From: CAWAYH01 sp963786195 | GTDB lineage: Bacteria; Acidobacteriota; Vicinamibacteria; Vicinamibacterales; 2-12-FULL-66-21 | DNA: 64,000 bases | Direction: 5' to 3' | Assembly: GCA_963786195.1 (NCBI GenBank) | Contig: CAWAYH010000004.1 | Span: 372,001 to 436,000 of the forward strand | In this document: positions 9,824-20,835 of the stretch, piece after piece | How positions within the stretch are numbered: position 1 is the stretch's first letter | Layout: each line of letters begins with the position of its first letter | The notes under the pieces: model-generated | What the model was told of the DNA's origin: nothing | Database searches by the model: none | Seen by the model: the letters and a program-made list of their open reading frames with translations, nothing else | Translations under genes and position numbers: made by a program

Positions 9824-10488
9824 CGTCCGGAGAGTCCGTTCAGCACCTGGGCCGGATCGCCCGATCGAACGGCCTTGCCGCTGTCGAGAACGACCACGCG
9901 ATCCGCCAGGCGCTGAACCTCATCGCGATCGTGCGTGACGTACACGATCGGGACTCCCAGCTCGTCCCTCACACGTTCGAGGTACGGCAGGATCCTGCGA
10001 CGGAGATCCAGGTCCACCGCGGCAAGCGGCTCGTCGAGCAGCAGGACCTCCGGCGCCGACATCAGCGCCCTGGCCAGCGCGACACGCTGACGTTCGCCGC
10101 CGGACAGGGTTTTCACGCTACGGTCGAGAAACGCGCCGACTTCGAGCATCGACGCGACGGTCTCGATCGACAATCGCTGCCCTCGCCGACGTCCGTACAG
10201 GACGTTGCGACGCACGTTCATGTGCGGAAAGAGGGCGATGTCCTGCGCGACGTAACCGACGTGCCGTTCGTGCGGCGGCAGATCGATCTTCTGCGCGGAG
10301 TCGAACAGCCGACGGCCACCGAGCACAATCGATCCGCGAGTCGGCTTGCGGAGTCCCGCGATCGCGTCGAGGACCGTGGTCTTCCCGGCGCCGGATGGTC
10401 CGAACAGCGCCGTCACGCGGCCGTTGAGGCGTTCGTCGATCTCGAGAACGAAGGTGCCCTGGTCGAGGCGGAAATCCAGCTCGATCAC
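9820..10488 (-). CDS. modC: Molybdate ABC transporter ATP-binding protein ModC (short form)
   Basis: 222 residues from GTG 10486-10488. Walker A is FGPSGAGKTT, the signature is LSGGERQRVALARAL, Walker B is VLLLDEPLAAVD and the H-loop is VTHDRDEV. The start overlaps the modB stop by four bases (GTGA), so translation is probably coupled. Typical ModC is about 350 residues with a C-terminal Mop/TOBE molybdate-sensing domain. This one stops right after the ATPase core (PAQVLNGLSGR), so that sensor domain is absent. It energises molybdate (or tungstate) import through ModB. Confidence 0.9.
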   Translation of the reverse strand: MIELDFRLDQGTFVLEIDERLNGRVTALFGPSGAGKTTVLDAIAGLRKPTRGSIVLGGRRLFDSAQKIDLPPHERHVGYVAQDIALFPHMNVRRNVLYGRRRGQRLSIETVASMLEVGAFLDRSVKTLSGGERQRVALARALMSAPEVLLLDEPLAAVDLDLRRRILPYLERVRDELGVPIVYVTHDRDEVQRLADRVVVLDSGKAVRSGDPAQVLNGLSGR

Positions 10489-11150
10489 GCGCGAAGCCCC
10501 GCGCGCGCCGTCAGGTAGTTCGAGAGCCAGAGCGCCGCGAAAGCGATGACGGCCGAAATGCCCAGAAGCAGCGCCGCTTCCCGATCCCGACCGATCTCGG
10601 TGAAGGTGTAGATCGCCACCGGCAGCGTCCGCGTGACGCCCGGGATGCTGCCCGCGATCATGATCGTCGCGCCGAACTCGCCCAGCGCCCGCGCGAACCC
10701 CAGCACGGCGCCCGCCACCAGCGCGGGAAGCGCGAGCGGCAGCGTGATTGAGAAAAAGACACGGAGTGGCGGCGCACCCAGCGTGGCCGCCATCGCCTCG
10801 TACCGCCGATCGACCTGCTCGATCCCCGCTCGCACGGTGCGCACGAACAGCGGCAGCCCCATCACCGTCATCGCGAGGACGACCGCGCGCCAGGTGAAGA
10901 CGACGTCGATCCCGAAGCGCGCGAGGAGCCCGCCGATGGGACCGCGAGGCGCGAACAACATCAGGAGGATCAGGCCCGTCGCAACCGGCGGCATGACGAG
11001 CGGCAGCGACACCAGCGTCTCGAGCAGCAGCCGGCCGCGGAATCGGCCCCGCGCCAGGAGCCACGCGAGCAGGATGCCCGGCCCCGCCATCAGCACCGTG
11101 GCCGTGGTCGCCGCCAGCACGGTGAAGACCGTGATCTGCCAGACGTCCAT
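10485..11150 (-). CDS. modB: Molybdate ABC transporter permease ModB
   Basis: 221 residues from ATG 11148-11150, several membrane segments. The EAA loop is recognisable (YEAMAATLGAPPLRVFFSIT) and is followed by GFARALGEFGATIMIAGSIP, characteristic of ModB permeases. The ATG overlaps the last base of the modA TGA, and the end overlaps modC. The order modA-modB-modC is the standard operon. Inner-membrane channel for molybdate. Confidence 0.93.
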   Translation of the reverse strand: MDVWQITVFTVLAATTATVLMAGPGILLAWLLARGRFRGRLLLETLVSLPLVMPPVATGLILLMLFAPRGPIGGLLARFGIDVVFTWRAVVLAMTVMGLPLFVRTVRAGIEQVDRRYEAMAATLGAPPLRVFFSITLPLALPALVAGAVLGFARALGEFGATIMIAGSIPGVTRTLPVAIYTFTEIGRDREAALLLGISAVIAFAALWLSNYLTARAGLRA

Positions 11151-11917
11151 CACCGTGTCGCGAGCGGCACGAACTTGTGGCGGGTGAAGATCGCCGAGGC
11201 CTCGGCCCCCTGGAGATACGCCAGAAAGCGCTCGGCCTCGCGACGGTTGCGCGACGAGGCGACAACGGCGGCGGGATAGACGATGCGAGGACCAATCGCG
11301 GCCGGAACCACGAAGGCAATCGCGGCGTTGCGCGCGCCGGCGACGTCGGTGACGTAGACGATCGCCGCGTCCACGCTGCCGGTTTCGACAGCAGCCAGCG
11401 CCGCGCGAACGTTGGCGGTCGGCACCACGCGCGCTTCGTACGCGCTCCAGATGCCTTGCTTCTCGAGATACTGGCGCGCGTAGACCCCCGCGGGAACCGC
11501 GGCAGGATCGCCCAGCGCGAGACGACGGATTTCGGGCGGCGCCCGCAGAAAGTTCTCCCTCACGAAGCTGACCCGATCGACTGACGCGACGATCGCGAGC
11601 TGGTTGCCGAGGAGGTCGACGCACGAGCCGGCCACCAGCGCGCCGGCTTTCTCGGCCACCTGCATCTGCTGGGCGTCCGCGCTGATGAAGAGATCGGCGG
11701 GCGCCCCGTTGACGATCTGCCTGGCCAGAACGTTGGAGCCCGCGAAGTTGAACTGCACTTTACTACCGCCCGCCTTCGCGTAGGCCCGCGCGATCTCCTC
11801 CAGGGCGTCCGTCAGGCTGATTGCCGCGGCAACCGTCAGGGGCGCCGACGCGGGCCCAGGCCCCTGCGGCGCCAGGAAGGCGCCGAGGAGGGCGAGCGTC
11901 AGGAGTCGGGCGATCAT
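11150..11917 (-). CDS. modA: Molybdate-binding periplasmic protein ModA
   Basis: 255 residues with a signal peptide (LLTLALLGAFLAPQ). Family hallmarks are LTVAAAISLTDALEEIA at the mature N-terminus, FNFAGSNVLARQIVNGAPAD, DLFISADAQQM and a C-terminal AERFLAYLQGAEA. It is the first gene of modABC and delivers oxyanion to ModB. No Mo-responsive operator or riboswitch was recognised in the roughly 150 bp upstream (11918-12068). Confidence 0.92.
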   Translation of the reverse strand: MIARLLTLALLGAFLAPQGPGPASAPLTVAAAISLTDALEEIARAYAKAGGSKVQFNFAGSNVLARQIVNGAPADLFISADAQQMQVAEKAGALVAGSCVDLLGNQLAIVASVDRVSFVRENFLRAPPEIRRLALGDPAAVPAGVYARQYLEKQGIWSAYEARVVPTANVRAALAAVETGSVDAAIVYVTDVAGARNAAIAFVVPAAIGPRIVYPAAVVASSRNRREAERFLAYLQGAEASAIFTRHKFVPLATR

Positions 11918-12068
11918 GCAGGCAATTTAACGCGAATTCCGTCTCGATAGGTGCGTCACCGCCAGACTTTCGCTCTTTTTTCCCCTTCCACCGGTCCCCT
12001 TCTCACTTGTCCCTCGTCCCTACTCCGCGTAAGCTGCCAGCGTTCAGGACTTTTTCGGGGAGGATGCC

Positions 12069-14139
12069 ATGCGCAAACGTGCAAGTGCTCTGGGCCTCTT
12101 GCTGGCCTGCCTGCTCTGGGCGGATGCCGGAAATCCCGCGGCTCAGTCGTCCCAGACCGGGACGCGGAACGATCGCCTCACGCTGGATCTGTACCTCGAC
12201 ATGGAAACGGTGTCCGATCCGCAGCTGTCGCCCGACGGCGGCCAGATCATCTACACGCGCGGATGGGTCGACAAGATGAACGATCGGCGCGAGTCGGCGC
12301 TGTGGATCATGAACCCCGACGGCAGCCGCAACCGGTTCCTCGTGAAGGGCTCGGGCGCACGCTGGTCCCCGTCCGGCGATCGCATCGCCTACACGGCTCC
12401 GATAGAACCGCGGGGCACACAGATCTTCGTGCGCTGGATGGACGCCGAAGGCGCCACCTCACAGGTCACCCGCGTGGATCAGTCGCCCTCCGGAATCGCG
12501 TGGTCGCCTGACGGCAAGCAGATCTCCTTCTCGATGCTCGTCGAGGATCGCAACAACTGGCCGATCAAGATGCCGAAGGCGCCCTACGGGTGCCAAGTGG
12601 ACCGAAACGCCGCGGATCGTCGAGCGGCTGAACTACCGGCGGGATCGCACCGGCTTCACAGACAACGGGTATCGTCAGACCTTCGTCGTTCCCGCGTCCG
12701 GCGGCACCCCGCGTCAGCTGACGGCCGGGAATTCCGATCAGGCCGGGAGCGAATGGACGCCCGACGGCAAGAGCATCCTCTTCAGCGGGCTGCGCTCCGA
12801 GAACGCCGAGTATCAGTGGCGCGAGTCAGAGATCTACGCCGTCGACGTCGCGGACGGCAGCACCCGGCAGCTCACAAAACACAAGGGCCCTGACACCAAT
12901 CCGTCCGTCTCGCCAGACGGCAAGCGCATCGCCTATACGGGCTACGACTGGTCGACCGACACGTGGACCGACAGCAAGATCTATCTCATGAACATCGACG
13001 GCAGCGGATCGAGGCTCATCTCGGGCGACTGGGATCGGGCCCCGTCGGAGATCCGCTGGGCGGCTGATGGCAGCGGCCTCTACTTCACCGCGCAGAACGA
13101 AGGGTCACAGAACCTGTACTTCCTGTCCCTGACGGCTGGCAGCAAGGTGCAACCGATCACCAAGGGCACGCACATGCTCAGCGTCTCCGACATCTCCGGC
13201 AGGGGCGTTGTCGTCGGCACGCTCACGAGTCCTCAGCAGCCGGGTGATGTGATTACGTTCGATCTGAAAGCGCCGCGGGCAATCAAGCAGCTCACCGCGG
13301 TCAACGAGGACGTCCTCGCCGGCAAGAAGCTCGGCGACGTGAAGGAGATCTGGTACACGTCCGTGGACGGCATGAAGATCCAGGGGTGGTACATCACGCC
13401 GCCAAATTTCGATCCGTCACGGAAGTATCCGCTGCAGCTCCACATCCACGGCGGCCCGCACAGCATGTACGGCGTCGGGTTCAACTTCGGCTGGCAGGAG
13501 CACGCGGCCAATGACTACGTGATCCTCTACACCAACCCGCGCGGCAGCACGGGCTACGGCAGCGCCTTCGGCAACGCGATCAAGAACGCCTATCCGAGCA
13601 AGGACTTCGACGATCTGATGGCAGGCGTGGACGCCGTGATCGCCAAGGGGTTCGTCGATCCGCAGAACCTGTTCGTGACCGGCTGCAGCGGCGGCGGCGT
13701 GCTCACGGCCTGGACCGTCGGACACACGGATCGATTCGCGGCGGCCTCCGCCAACTGCCCCGTGATCGACTGGCTCAGCTTCGTCGGCACGACCGACGGC
13801 GCGAGCTGGTACTACAACTTCGCCAAGCTTCCGTGGGAAGACCCCTCGGAGCACATCAAACGATCGCCGTTGACCTACGTCGGGAACGTCAAGACGCCGA
13901 CGATGCTGATGACCGGCGTCAACGACCTGCGCACGCCGATGCCGCAGACCGAGCAGTTCTACAGCGCGCTCAAGCTGCGCGGCGTGCCAACCGCGATGAT
14001 CCGGTTCAACGACGAGTGGCACGGCACGACGAGCAACCCGTCGAACTTCATGCGCACGCAGCTCTATCTGCGCTACTGGTTCGAAAAGTACAAGCGAGGT
14101 GGCGATCGCAAGACGACCACATCGTCTGACGGACGCTGA
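12069..14139 (+). CDS. S9 family peptidase (dipeptidyl/acylaminoacyl peptidase type), one frameshift
   Basis: Start ATG 12069 behind GGGGAGG, with signal peptide SALGLLLACLLWADAG. About 690 residues after repair. N-terminal propeller repeats are of TolB/DPP type (SPDGGQIIYTRGW, WSPDGKQISFSMLV, WTPDGKSILFSG). The C-terminal hydrolase has GCSGGGVLTAW (nucleophile Ser), GVNDLRTPM (Asp) and NDEWHGT (His). The frame breaks once near 12592, where PYG-AKWTETPRIVERL is restored by removing one T between GGG and GCC. The stop (TGA 14137-14139) abuts the ATG of the next gene, so the two are co-transcribed. Likely digests peptides in the periplasm together with the downstream gamma-glutamyltransferase. 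Confidence 0.87.
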
Positions 14140-15874
<1,735 letters not shown>

Positions 15875-15886
15875 GCTGTAGCCCAG

Positions 15887-15965
15887 ATGTTCCGCATGCA
15901 GCACCACCACCGCCACCACGTCCATTCCTGCTACGAGCGGGGCGGCCGAGTTCTGCATGCCATAG
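15887..15965 (+). CDS. Putative his operon leader peptide (HisL-like)
   Basis: An ATG at 15887 opens MFRMQHHHRHHVHSCYERGG. Six of eight consecutive codons are His (HHHRHHVH), with another His a few codons later. It sits between a consensus-like -35 and a strong terminator that precedes hisI, exactly where a transcription-attenuation leader peptide belongs. As given, the frame has no stop before running into hisI. A TAG at 15963-15965 would terminate it at about 25 residues if one extra base is present upstream, as elsewhere in this window. The E. coli HisL analogue has seven His in a row. Too short to be found by homology; the codon run and context are the evidence. Confidence 0.6.
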
Positions 15966-15989
15966 TCAGACAACCATCGAACTCACGAA

Positions 15990-16021
15990 GCCTCGCCGGG
16001 TACCCCGCGCGAGGCTTTTTT
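15990..16021 (+). terminator. Attenuator terminator of the his operon leader
   Basis: GCCTCG (15990-15995) pairs with CGAGGC (16010-16015), with an inner CGGG/CCCG stem, and six T follow (16016-16021). hisI starts only five bases later (16026), so the terminator acts on the operon itself, not on the gene before. An upstream segment, CGGCCGAG (about 15942-15949), can pair with CTCGCCG of the left arm with one bulge and could be the antiterminator. Confidence 0.7.
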
Positions 16022-16025
16022 GTTT

Positions 16026-16355
16026 ATGGGCGAACTCCAGCTGAATTTCACCAAGCTCGACGGGCTGGTTCCCGCCGTCATCCAGGACGAGGTCTCGGCC
16101 GAGGTCCTGATGGTGGGCTTCATGAACCAGGAGGCGCTCGATCGCACGCTCGAGAGCGGGTTCGTGACCTTTTTCAGCCGTACGAGGGGCACGCTGTGGA
16201 CCAAGGGGGAGACATCCGGGAACCGCCTGCAGGTCCGGCGGATTCTGGTCGACTGCGACGAGGACACGCTTCTGATCGCGGTGACGCGGCTCGGTGACGG
16301 CAACGTGTGCCACACGGGCGCGAGGAGTTGCTTTTACCGGGACCTGGAGAAGTAG
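16026..16355 (+). CDS. hisI: Phosphoribosyl-AMP cyclohydrolase HisI
   Basis: 109 residues from ATG 16026 (MGELQLNFTKLDG); an upstream TTG at 16020 overlaps the attenuator and is rejected. The sequence carries the PRA-CH signature: EVLMVGFMNQEALDRTLESG, FFSRTRGTLWTKGETSGN, a metal-binding DCDEDT and HTGARSCFYR with the conserved Cys. Third step of histidine biosynthesis, opening the adenine ring of PR-AMP. There is no C-terminal HisE pyrophosphohydrolase domain and no separate hisE nearby. As first gene of the operon it is directly under the attenuator. Confidence 0.95.
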   Translation: MGELQLNFTKLDGLVPAVIQDEVSAEVLMVGFMNQEALDRTLESGFVTFFSRTRGTLWTKGETSGNRLQVRRILVDCDEDTLLIAVTRLGDGNVCHTGARSCFYRDLEK

Positions 16356-16370
16356 ACGCGGGAATCGCGT

Positions 16371-17264
16371 ATGTCACACACGCTCAAGCTCGGCATCCCG
16401 ACGGGATCGTTGCAGGACGCGACGATACAGTTGTTCGCGCGCGCCGGGTTCAACATCTATGCGAGCACGCGCTCCTACTTCCCCGGCATCGACGACCCTG
16501 AGATCGATTGCATGCTGATCCGGGCGCAGGAGATGGCGCGCTACGTTGGTGACGGCGTGCTCGACGCAGGGCTCACCGGCCAGGACTGGATCGCCGAACA
16601 CCAGGCGACCAACGGCGGCACGACCGGCATCGTCCCGCTCGCCGATCTGATCTACGCGAAGCAGAGCTTCGGACGAGTCCGGTGGGTGCTGGCCGTGCCG
16701 GAGGAATCCCGGTATCGCACGCCGCAGGATCTGCAAGGCGGCACGATCGCGACCGAGCTGGTCAAGGCGACCGAAGCGTACTTCGCGCGGCTGGGCGTGT
16801 CGGTCAATGTCGAGTTCTCGTGGGGCGCGACGGAGGTGAAGCCGCCGCGGCTCGCGGACGCGATCGTCGAGGTGACCGAGACCGGGTCCTCGCTGCGCGC
16901 GAACCGGCTGCGGGTGATCGATACGGTGATGGAGTCGAACACGCAGCTCATCGCCAACGCGGGCGCGCTCGAAGACGAATGGAAGCGAACCAAGCTGTCG
17001 AACGTGGCGCTGCTGCTGAAAGCCGCGATCGAAGCCCAGGGTCGCGTCGGCATCATGCTCAACGTCCGGCAGTCGGACCTGTGCGGCGTGCTCGCGCTGC
17101 TGCCGGCGCTCCAGCGGCCGACGATTTCGCCGCTGAGCGATCCGGAGTGGGTCGCCGTGAACACGATCATCGAGGAGCGGACGGTGAGGGATCTGATTCC
17201 GCGGCTGAAAGCCGCGCAGGCCCACGGGATCGTCGAGTATCCGCTGAACAAGATCGTCATTTGA
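16371..17264 (+). CDS. hisG: ATP phosphoribosyltransferase HisG (long, feedback-regulated form)
   Basis: 297 residues, the length of the hexameric long form. Motifs: KLGIPTGSLQDATIQLFARA, LDAGLTGQDWI, the PRPP loop region EVTETGSSLRANRLRVIDTV, and a C-terminal ACT-like regulatory domain from about residue 220 (VGIMLNVRQSDL to EYPLNKIVI), which binds histidine in this family. It catalyses the first committed step (ATP + PRPP). It lies 15 bases after hisI. Presence of the regulatory domain means no HisZ is required. Confidence 0.95.
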   Translation: MSHTLKLGIPTGSLQDATIQLFARAGFNIYASTRSYFPGIDDPEIDCMLIRAQEMARYVGDGVLDAGLTGQDWIAEHQATNGGTTGIVPLADLIYAKQSFGRVRWVLAVPEESRYRTPQDLQGGTIATELVKATEAYFARLGVSVNVEFSWGATEVKPPRLADAIVEVTETGSSLRANRLRVIDTVMESNTQLIANAGALEDEWKRTKLSNVALLLKAAIEAQGRVGIMLNVRQSDLCGVLALLPALQRPTISPLSDPEWVAVNTIIEERTVRDLIPRLKAAQAHGIVEYPLNKIVI

Positions 17265-17271
17265 CGGGGAC

Positions 17272-17333
17272 AGTTCGGGGACACTCAAACGGGACAGTCA
17301 CGCGTGACTGTCCCGTTTGAGTGTCCCCGAACT
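17272..17333. repeat. Perfect 62-bp palindrome (REP-like) between hisG and hisD
   Basis: Left arm 17272-17302 and right arm 17303-17333 are exact reverse complements, 31 bp each, with no loop, centred on CGCG. The core motif is GGGACAGTCACG/CGTGACTGTCCC, with an outer CGGGGACACTC. A further partial copy of GGGGACAG sits just to the left (17266-17273). It resembles REP-type elements mobilised by tyrosine-type REP transposases. In the mRNA it would form a very stable hairpin between hisG and hisD. Confidence 0.9.
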
Positions 17334-17345
17334 ACCGGACCCAAA

Positions 17346-18589
17346 GTGATCAAAATCTGCAACTCGAGTGACGCGCGGGCGGTGAATAAACTGCTGGACA
17401 GGCGGCCAGGACGCGATCCGCGCATCAAACGGCGCGTGGCCGCGATCGTCGCGCGCGTCCGGCGGGACGGCGATCGGGCCCTCATCAGGTTCGCGCGAGA
17501 ACTCGACGGGCTGAGCGGACCGCTCGAGGTCACGCGCGAGGAGCTTGCAGCGCGGCGCCCGGCAGGTCGCGCCGGCGATCCGGGACGCCATGGCCGTCGC
17601 GGCGAGAAACATCCGCCGCGTGGCTGCGCGACAAATGCCGTCGGCCTGGAAAATCGAAACCGTTCCCGGTGTGTCCATCGAGCAGCGCGTGCAGCCGCTC
17701 GACCGGGTGGGCTGCTACGTCCCCGGGGGCCGGTATCCCCTGTTCTCGTCGTTGCTGATGACCGCGATTCCCGCGCAGGATTGCCGGCGTCGCGGAAGTC
17801 ATCGTCGTCTGTCCGAAGCCAGATCCCTCAGTCATGGCTGCGGCGCTCGAAGCCGGCGTGACGCGGGTGTTCAGGATCGGCGGCGCGCATGCCGTCGCCG
17901 CTCTCGCGTACGGCACGAGGACGGTTCCCCGCGTGGACAAGATCGTCGGGCCCGGCAACGCGTACGTCGCCGCGGCGAAAGCCCTGGTCGCGGCCGACTG
18001 CGGGATCGACTTCTTCGCAGGTCCCACCGAAATCGTCGTCGTCTCGAGAACGGGACGCCCCGCGTGGATCGCCGCCGACCTCATCGCGCAGGCGGAGCAC
18101 GACACGCAGGCCCGCGCGATCTTCATCACGCCCAGCCTTCGGCTCGCCCGAATGGTTGCACGCGAGATCGCGGCACGAATGCCTGCCGACGGTCCCGCCC
18201 GGACCGCGCTCAGCATCAACGGCGGCATCATCGTGACCCGATCTCTGGACGAAGCGATCGCACTTGCTCAGCGGATGGCGCCCGAGCACGTCGTCTGCGA
18301 CTCGATGGCCGTCGCGACGCGGCTCACGCGGGCAGGCACCGTTTTCGTGGGTCCGTACAGCGCCCAGAGTTCTGGCGACTACGTCACCGGGTCCAATCAC
18401 GTGCTCCCGACGAGCGGCGCCGCGGCCGCCCGCGGCGGTCTGAGCGCGGCGGACTTCGTGCGGATCTCCAGCGTTCAGCGCCTGACCGCCAGCGGCCTCA
18501 AACGGCTTGCACCCTCGGCCATCGCGTTGGCGGAAGCGGAGGGCCTCCGCGCGCATGCCGCTTCGCTCCGCATCCGGATACAGTCATGA
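17346..18589 (+). CDS. hisD: Histidinol dehydrogenase HisD, two frameshifts
   Basis: The start is GTG 17346 (VIKICNSSDARAVNKLLDRR), the first start after the palindrome. About 414 residues after repair. Conserved parts: ERTVPGVSIEQRVQPLDRVG-like region, CYVPGGRYPLFSSLLMTAIP, KIVGPGNAYVAAAKALV, FFAGPTEIVVVS, DLIAQAEHDTQARA and THVLPT-like NHVLPTSGAA. Two +1 changes, at about 17555 and 17775, break the frame; the second falls in the invariant PARIAGV stretch (GCG-c-AGG). It catalyses the last two oxidation steps from histidinol to histidine, NAD-dependent, zinc enzyme. The end overlaps hisC by four bases (ATGA). Confidence 0.92.
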
Positions 18590-19621
18590 GCCACGACTAC
18601 GAGAAAGTCCTTGACACCGGCGGACGGCCTGAGGCTGCACCTCAACGAGAACACGGCCGGCTGCTCACCGAAAGTGCTGGCCGCGCTGCAGTCCCTGACG
18701 CGCGAGCAGGCCGCGTTCTACCCCAACTACGACGCGGCTATCGACACGGTCGCCTCGAGCCTCGGCGTCAGTCCCGCTGATGTCCTGCTGACGAACGGCC
18801 TCGACGAGGGCATCCTCATCTGCGCCGTGTCGTCACTCCGCGCCAACGACAAGGGGCCGGCCGAGGCCATCATCATCACTCCGGCATTCGACATGTACGC
18901 CGCGCTCGCGGATGCCATCGGAGGAACGATCGTGGAGGTTCCCGTCCTTCGGGACCTCTCGTTTCCAACCGATGACACCCTGCGGGCGATCACACCGCGC
19001 ACCCGGCTGATTTTTCTGACCAGTCCGAACAATCCCACCGGTCAGCTGATTCCGCGGGCCGACATCCTTCGCGTTGCGGCTTCCGCGCCCCAGGCACTCG
19101 TTTTTCTGGACGAGGCCTATGCGGATTTCGCCGGGACGACGCTGATCGGCGATGCGGAGGCACGCACGTTGTCGAACCTGGTCATCGGGCGGACGTTCGC
19201 GAAGGCGTATGGGATGGCGGGGCTCAGGGCCGGCGCTCTCGTCGCGCCACCGCAGACGCTGGCGTCGCTGCGACGCGTGCTGCCGCCCTTCAGCCTGAAC
19301 ATCGGCGCGTCCGTCGCGCTTCCAGCGGCCCTGGGCGATCGCGAGTACCACGCGTGGTACCTCGACCAGGTCCGCCGATCGAAAGCGCTGCTGTACGAGA
19401 CATTCGAGAAGCGGCGCATCCGCTACTGGCCGAGCGCCGCCAACTTCGTCCTCGCCGACTTCGGCGACGCAGCCGGGCGCCTCGTCCAGGGTCTGGCGGC
19501 GCGCCAGATTTTCGTCCGCGACAAGTCGCGCGATCCTGCGTGCCCGGGCTGCGTGCGCATCACGGCCGGGGTCGTCGAACACACCCGGGCATTCATCACG
19601 GCGCTCGAGGAGGTCCTGTGA
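18586..19621 (+). CDS. hisC: Histidinol-phosphate aminotransferase HisC, one frameshift near the start
   Basis: The reconstructed start is ATG 18586 (MSHDYEKVLTPADGLRLHLN), overlapping the hisD stop by ATGA. A single extra base near 18609 separates the first eight codons from the rest. Class I/II PLP fold: NENTAGCSPKVL, the SPNNPTGQLIP motif, FLDEAYADFAG and the PLP lysine region VIGRTFAKAYGMAGLRAG. About 345 residues. It transfers an amino group from glutamate to imidazole acetol phosphate. The stop overlaps the GTG of hisB. Confidence 0.93.
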
Positions 19622-20206
19622 GGCGAGGCGTCGTCGAACGTCAGACGCGTGAGACGTCGATCAGCCTCCGGCTGAACATCGACGGCCGCGGGCGGTACGA
19701 CGATCTCGACCGGCATCCGCTTCCTCGACCACATGCTGGAGCTCTTCGCCAGGCACGGGGGGTTCGATCTGACGGTCCACGCCACCGGCGATCTCGACGT
19801 GGACCAGCACCACACAGTCGAGGATCTCGGGATCGCGCTCGGTGAAGCGGTATCCACCGCCCTCGGGGCACGCCGCGGGATCAATCGTGCGGGCTACTTC
19901 GTGATGCCGATGGACGAGTCGCTCGGTGTCGTTGCCATCGATCTCGGCGGACGCGCGCACGCCGTTGTCGATCTGCGCCTGAAGGTCCGGCTCGTCGGCG
20001 ACCTGCAGTCGGAGCTGATCACCGACTTCTTCGAGGGCTTCGCGCAGGGCGCCGGCGCCAACGTCCACCTCAAGGTGCTGTATGGCCGTTCGAGCCATCA
20101 TCAGGTCGAGGCGCTGTTCAAAGCCTTCGGACGCGCGTTGCGCGCGGCCTGCGCGCGCGACAAGCGGCTCGCAGGCGTGATGCCGAGCACGAAAGGCCTC
20201 TTGTAG
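19618..20206 (+). CDS. hisB: Imidazoleglycerol-phosphate dehydratase HisB, one frameshift
   Basis: The start is GTG 19618 (MRRGVVERQTRETSISLRLN), overlapping the hisC stop. One extra G near 19692 breaks GRGGTTISTGIRFLDHML. Manganese-binding motifs HHTVEDLGIALGEA and SHHQVEALFKAFGRAL are intact, and the end is LAGVMPSTKGLL. It is only the dehydratase: no N-terminal HAD histidinol-phosphatase domain, so that activity (hisN or PHP type) must be encoded elsewhere. The stop shares one base with the hisH GTG. Confidence 0.94.
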
Positions 20207-20835
20207 TGCGGATCGCGCTCATCGACTACGGCGCCGGCAATCTGACGTCGGTCCGAAAGGGCCTGACGACCGTCGGAGCCGAGATCGCGTCGCTCTCGAC
20301 GCCGGATGACCTCGCAGCGGCGGACGGCATCGTCGTTCCCGGGTGGGGCACTTCAGCGCAACCGCTGCGCTCGACGATCGATGGGTCCCGGCGACTCAGG
20401 CTGGCGATCGGCCGCGGAGTTCCGCTTCTCGGCATCTGCCTGGGACTGCAGTGGCTCTTCGAGGGCAGCGATGAGGCTCCAACGATCGACGGCCTCGGCC
20501 TGCTGCCTGGCCGCTGCTTCCGTCTGCCGCCCACGGTCAAGGTGCCGCACGTCGGATGGAATTCGCTCGAGATCGCGGGTCGCTCGCGCGTGCTGGACGG
20601 CCTCGCACCCGGCACGCAGGTGTATTTCACGCATTCTTATGCCGCGCCGGTCACCGGCGCGACGGTCGCGGCCGCGACGCACGGGATGCGATTCGCGGCG
20701 GCCGTCGAGCACGGCAACGTCCTCGCGGTGCAGTTCCATCCTGAGAAATCCGGAGCGGCGGGTCTGCAGGTCCTGAAGAACTTCATGGGCTGCGTCCAGA
20801 AACATGCTGTCGAAGCGCATCATCGCGTGTCTTGA
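20206..20835 (+). CDS. hisH: Imidazole glycerol phosphate synthase, glutaminase subunit HisH
   Basis: 209 residues from GTG 20206 (MRIALIDYGAGNLTSVRKGL). Class I glutamine amidotransferase with nucleophile Cys in LLGICLGLQWLFEGS and the catalytic VQFHPEKSG His/Glu. It produces ammonia channelled to HisF. The last 32 bases overlap hisF in another frame, an unusually long overlap that keeps the two subunits coupled. Confidence 0.95.
   Translation: MRIALIDYGAGNLTSVRKGLTTVGAEIASLSTPDDLAAADGIVVPGWGTSAQPLRSTIDGSRRLRLAIGRGVPLLGICLGLQWLFEGSDEAPTIDGLGLLPGRCFRLPPTVKVPHVGWNSLEIAGRSRVLDGLAPGTQVYFTHSYAAPVTGATVAAATHGMRFAAAVEHGNVLAVQFHPEKSGAAGLQVLKNFMGCVQKHAVEAHHRVS

Noticed and set aside
16020..16025. TTG 16020 as start of hisI
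   Set aside because: It lies on the T-run of the attenuator; ATG 16026 begins the conserved N-terminus.
20804..20835. 32-base hisH/hisF overlap as a sign of frameshift
   Set aside because: Both proteins have normal length and complete motifs, so no indel is required.
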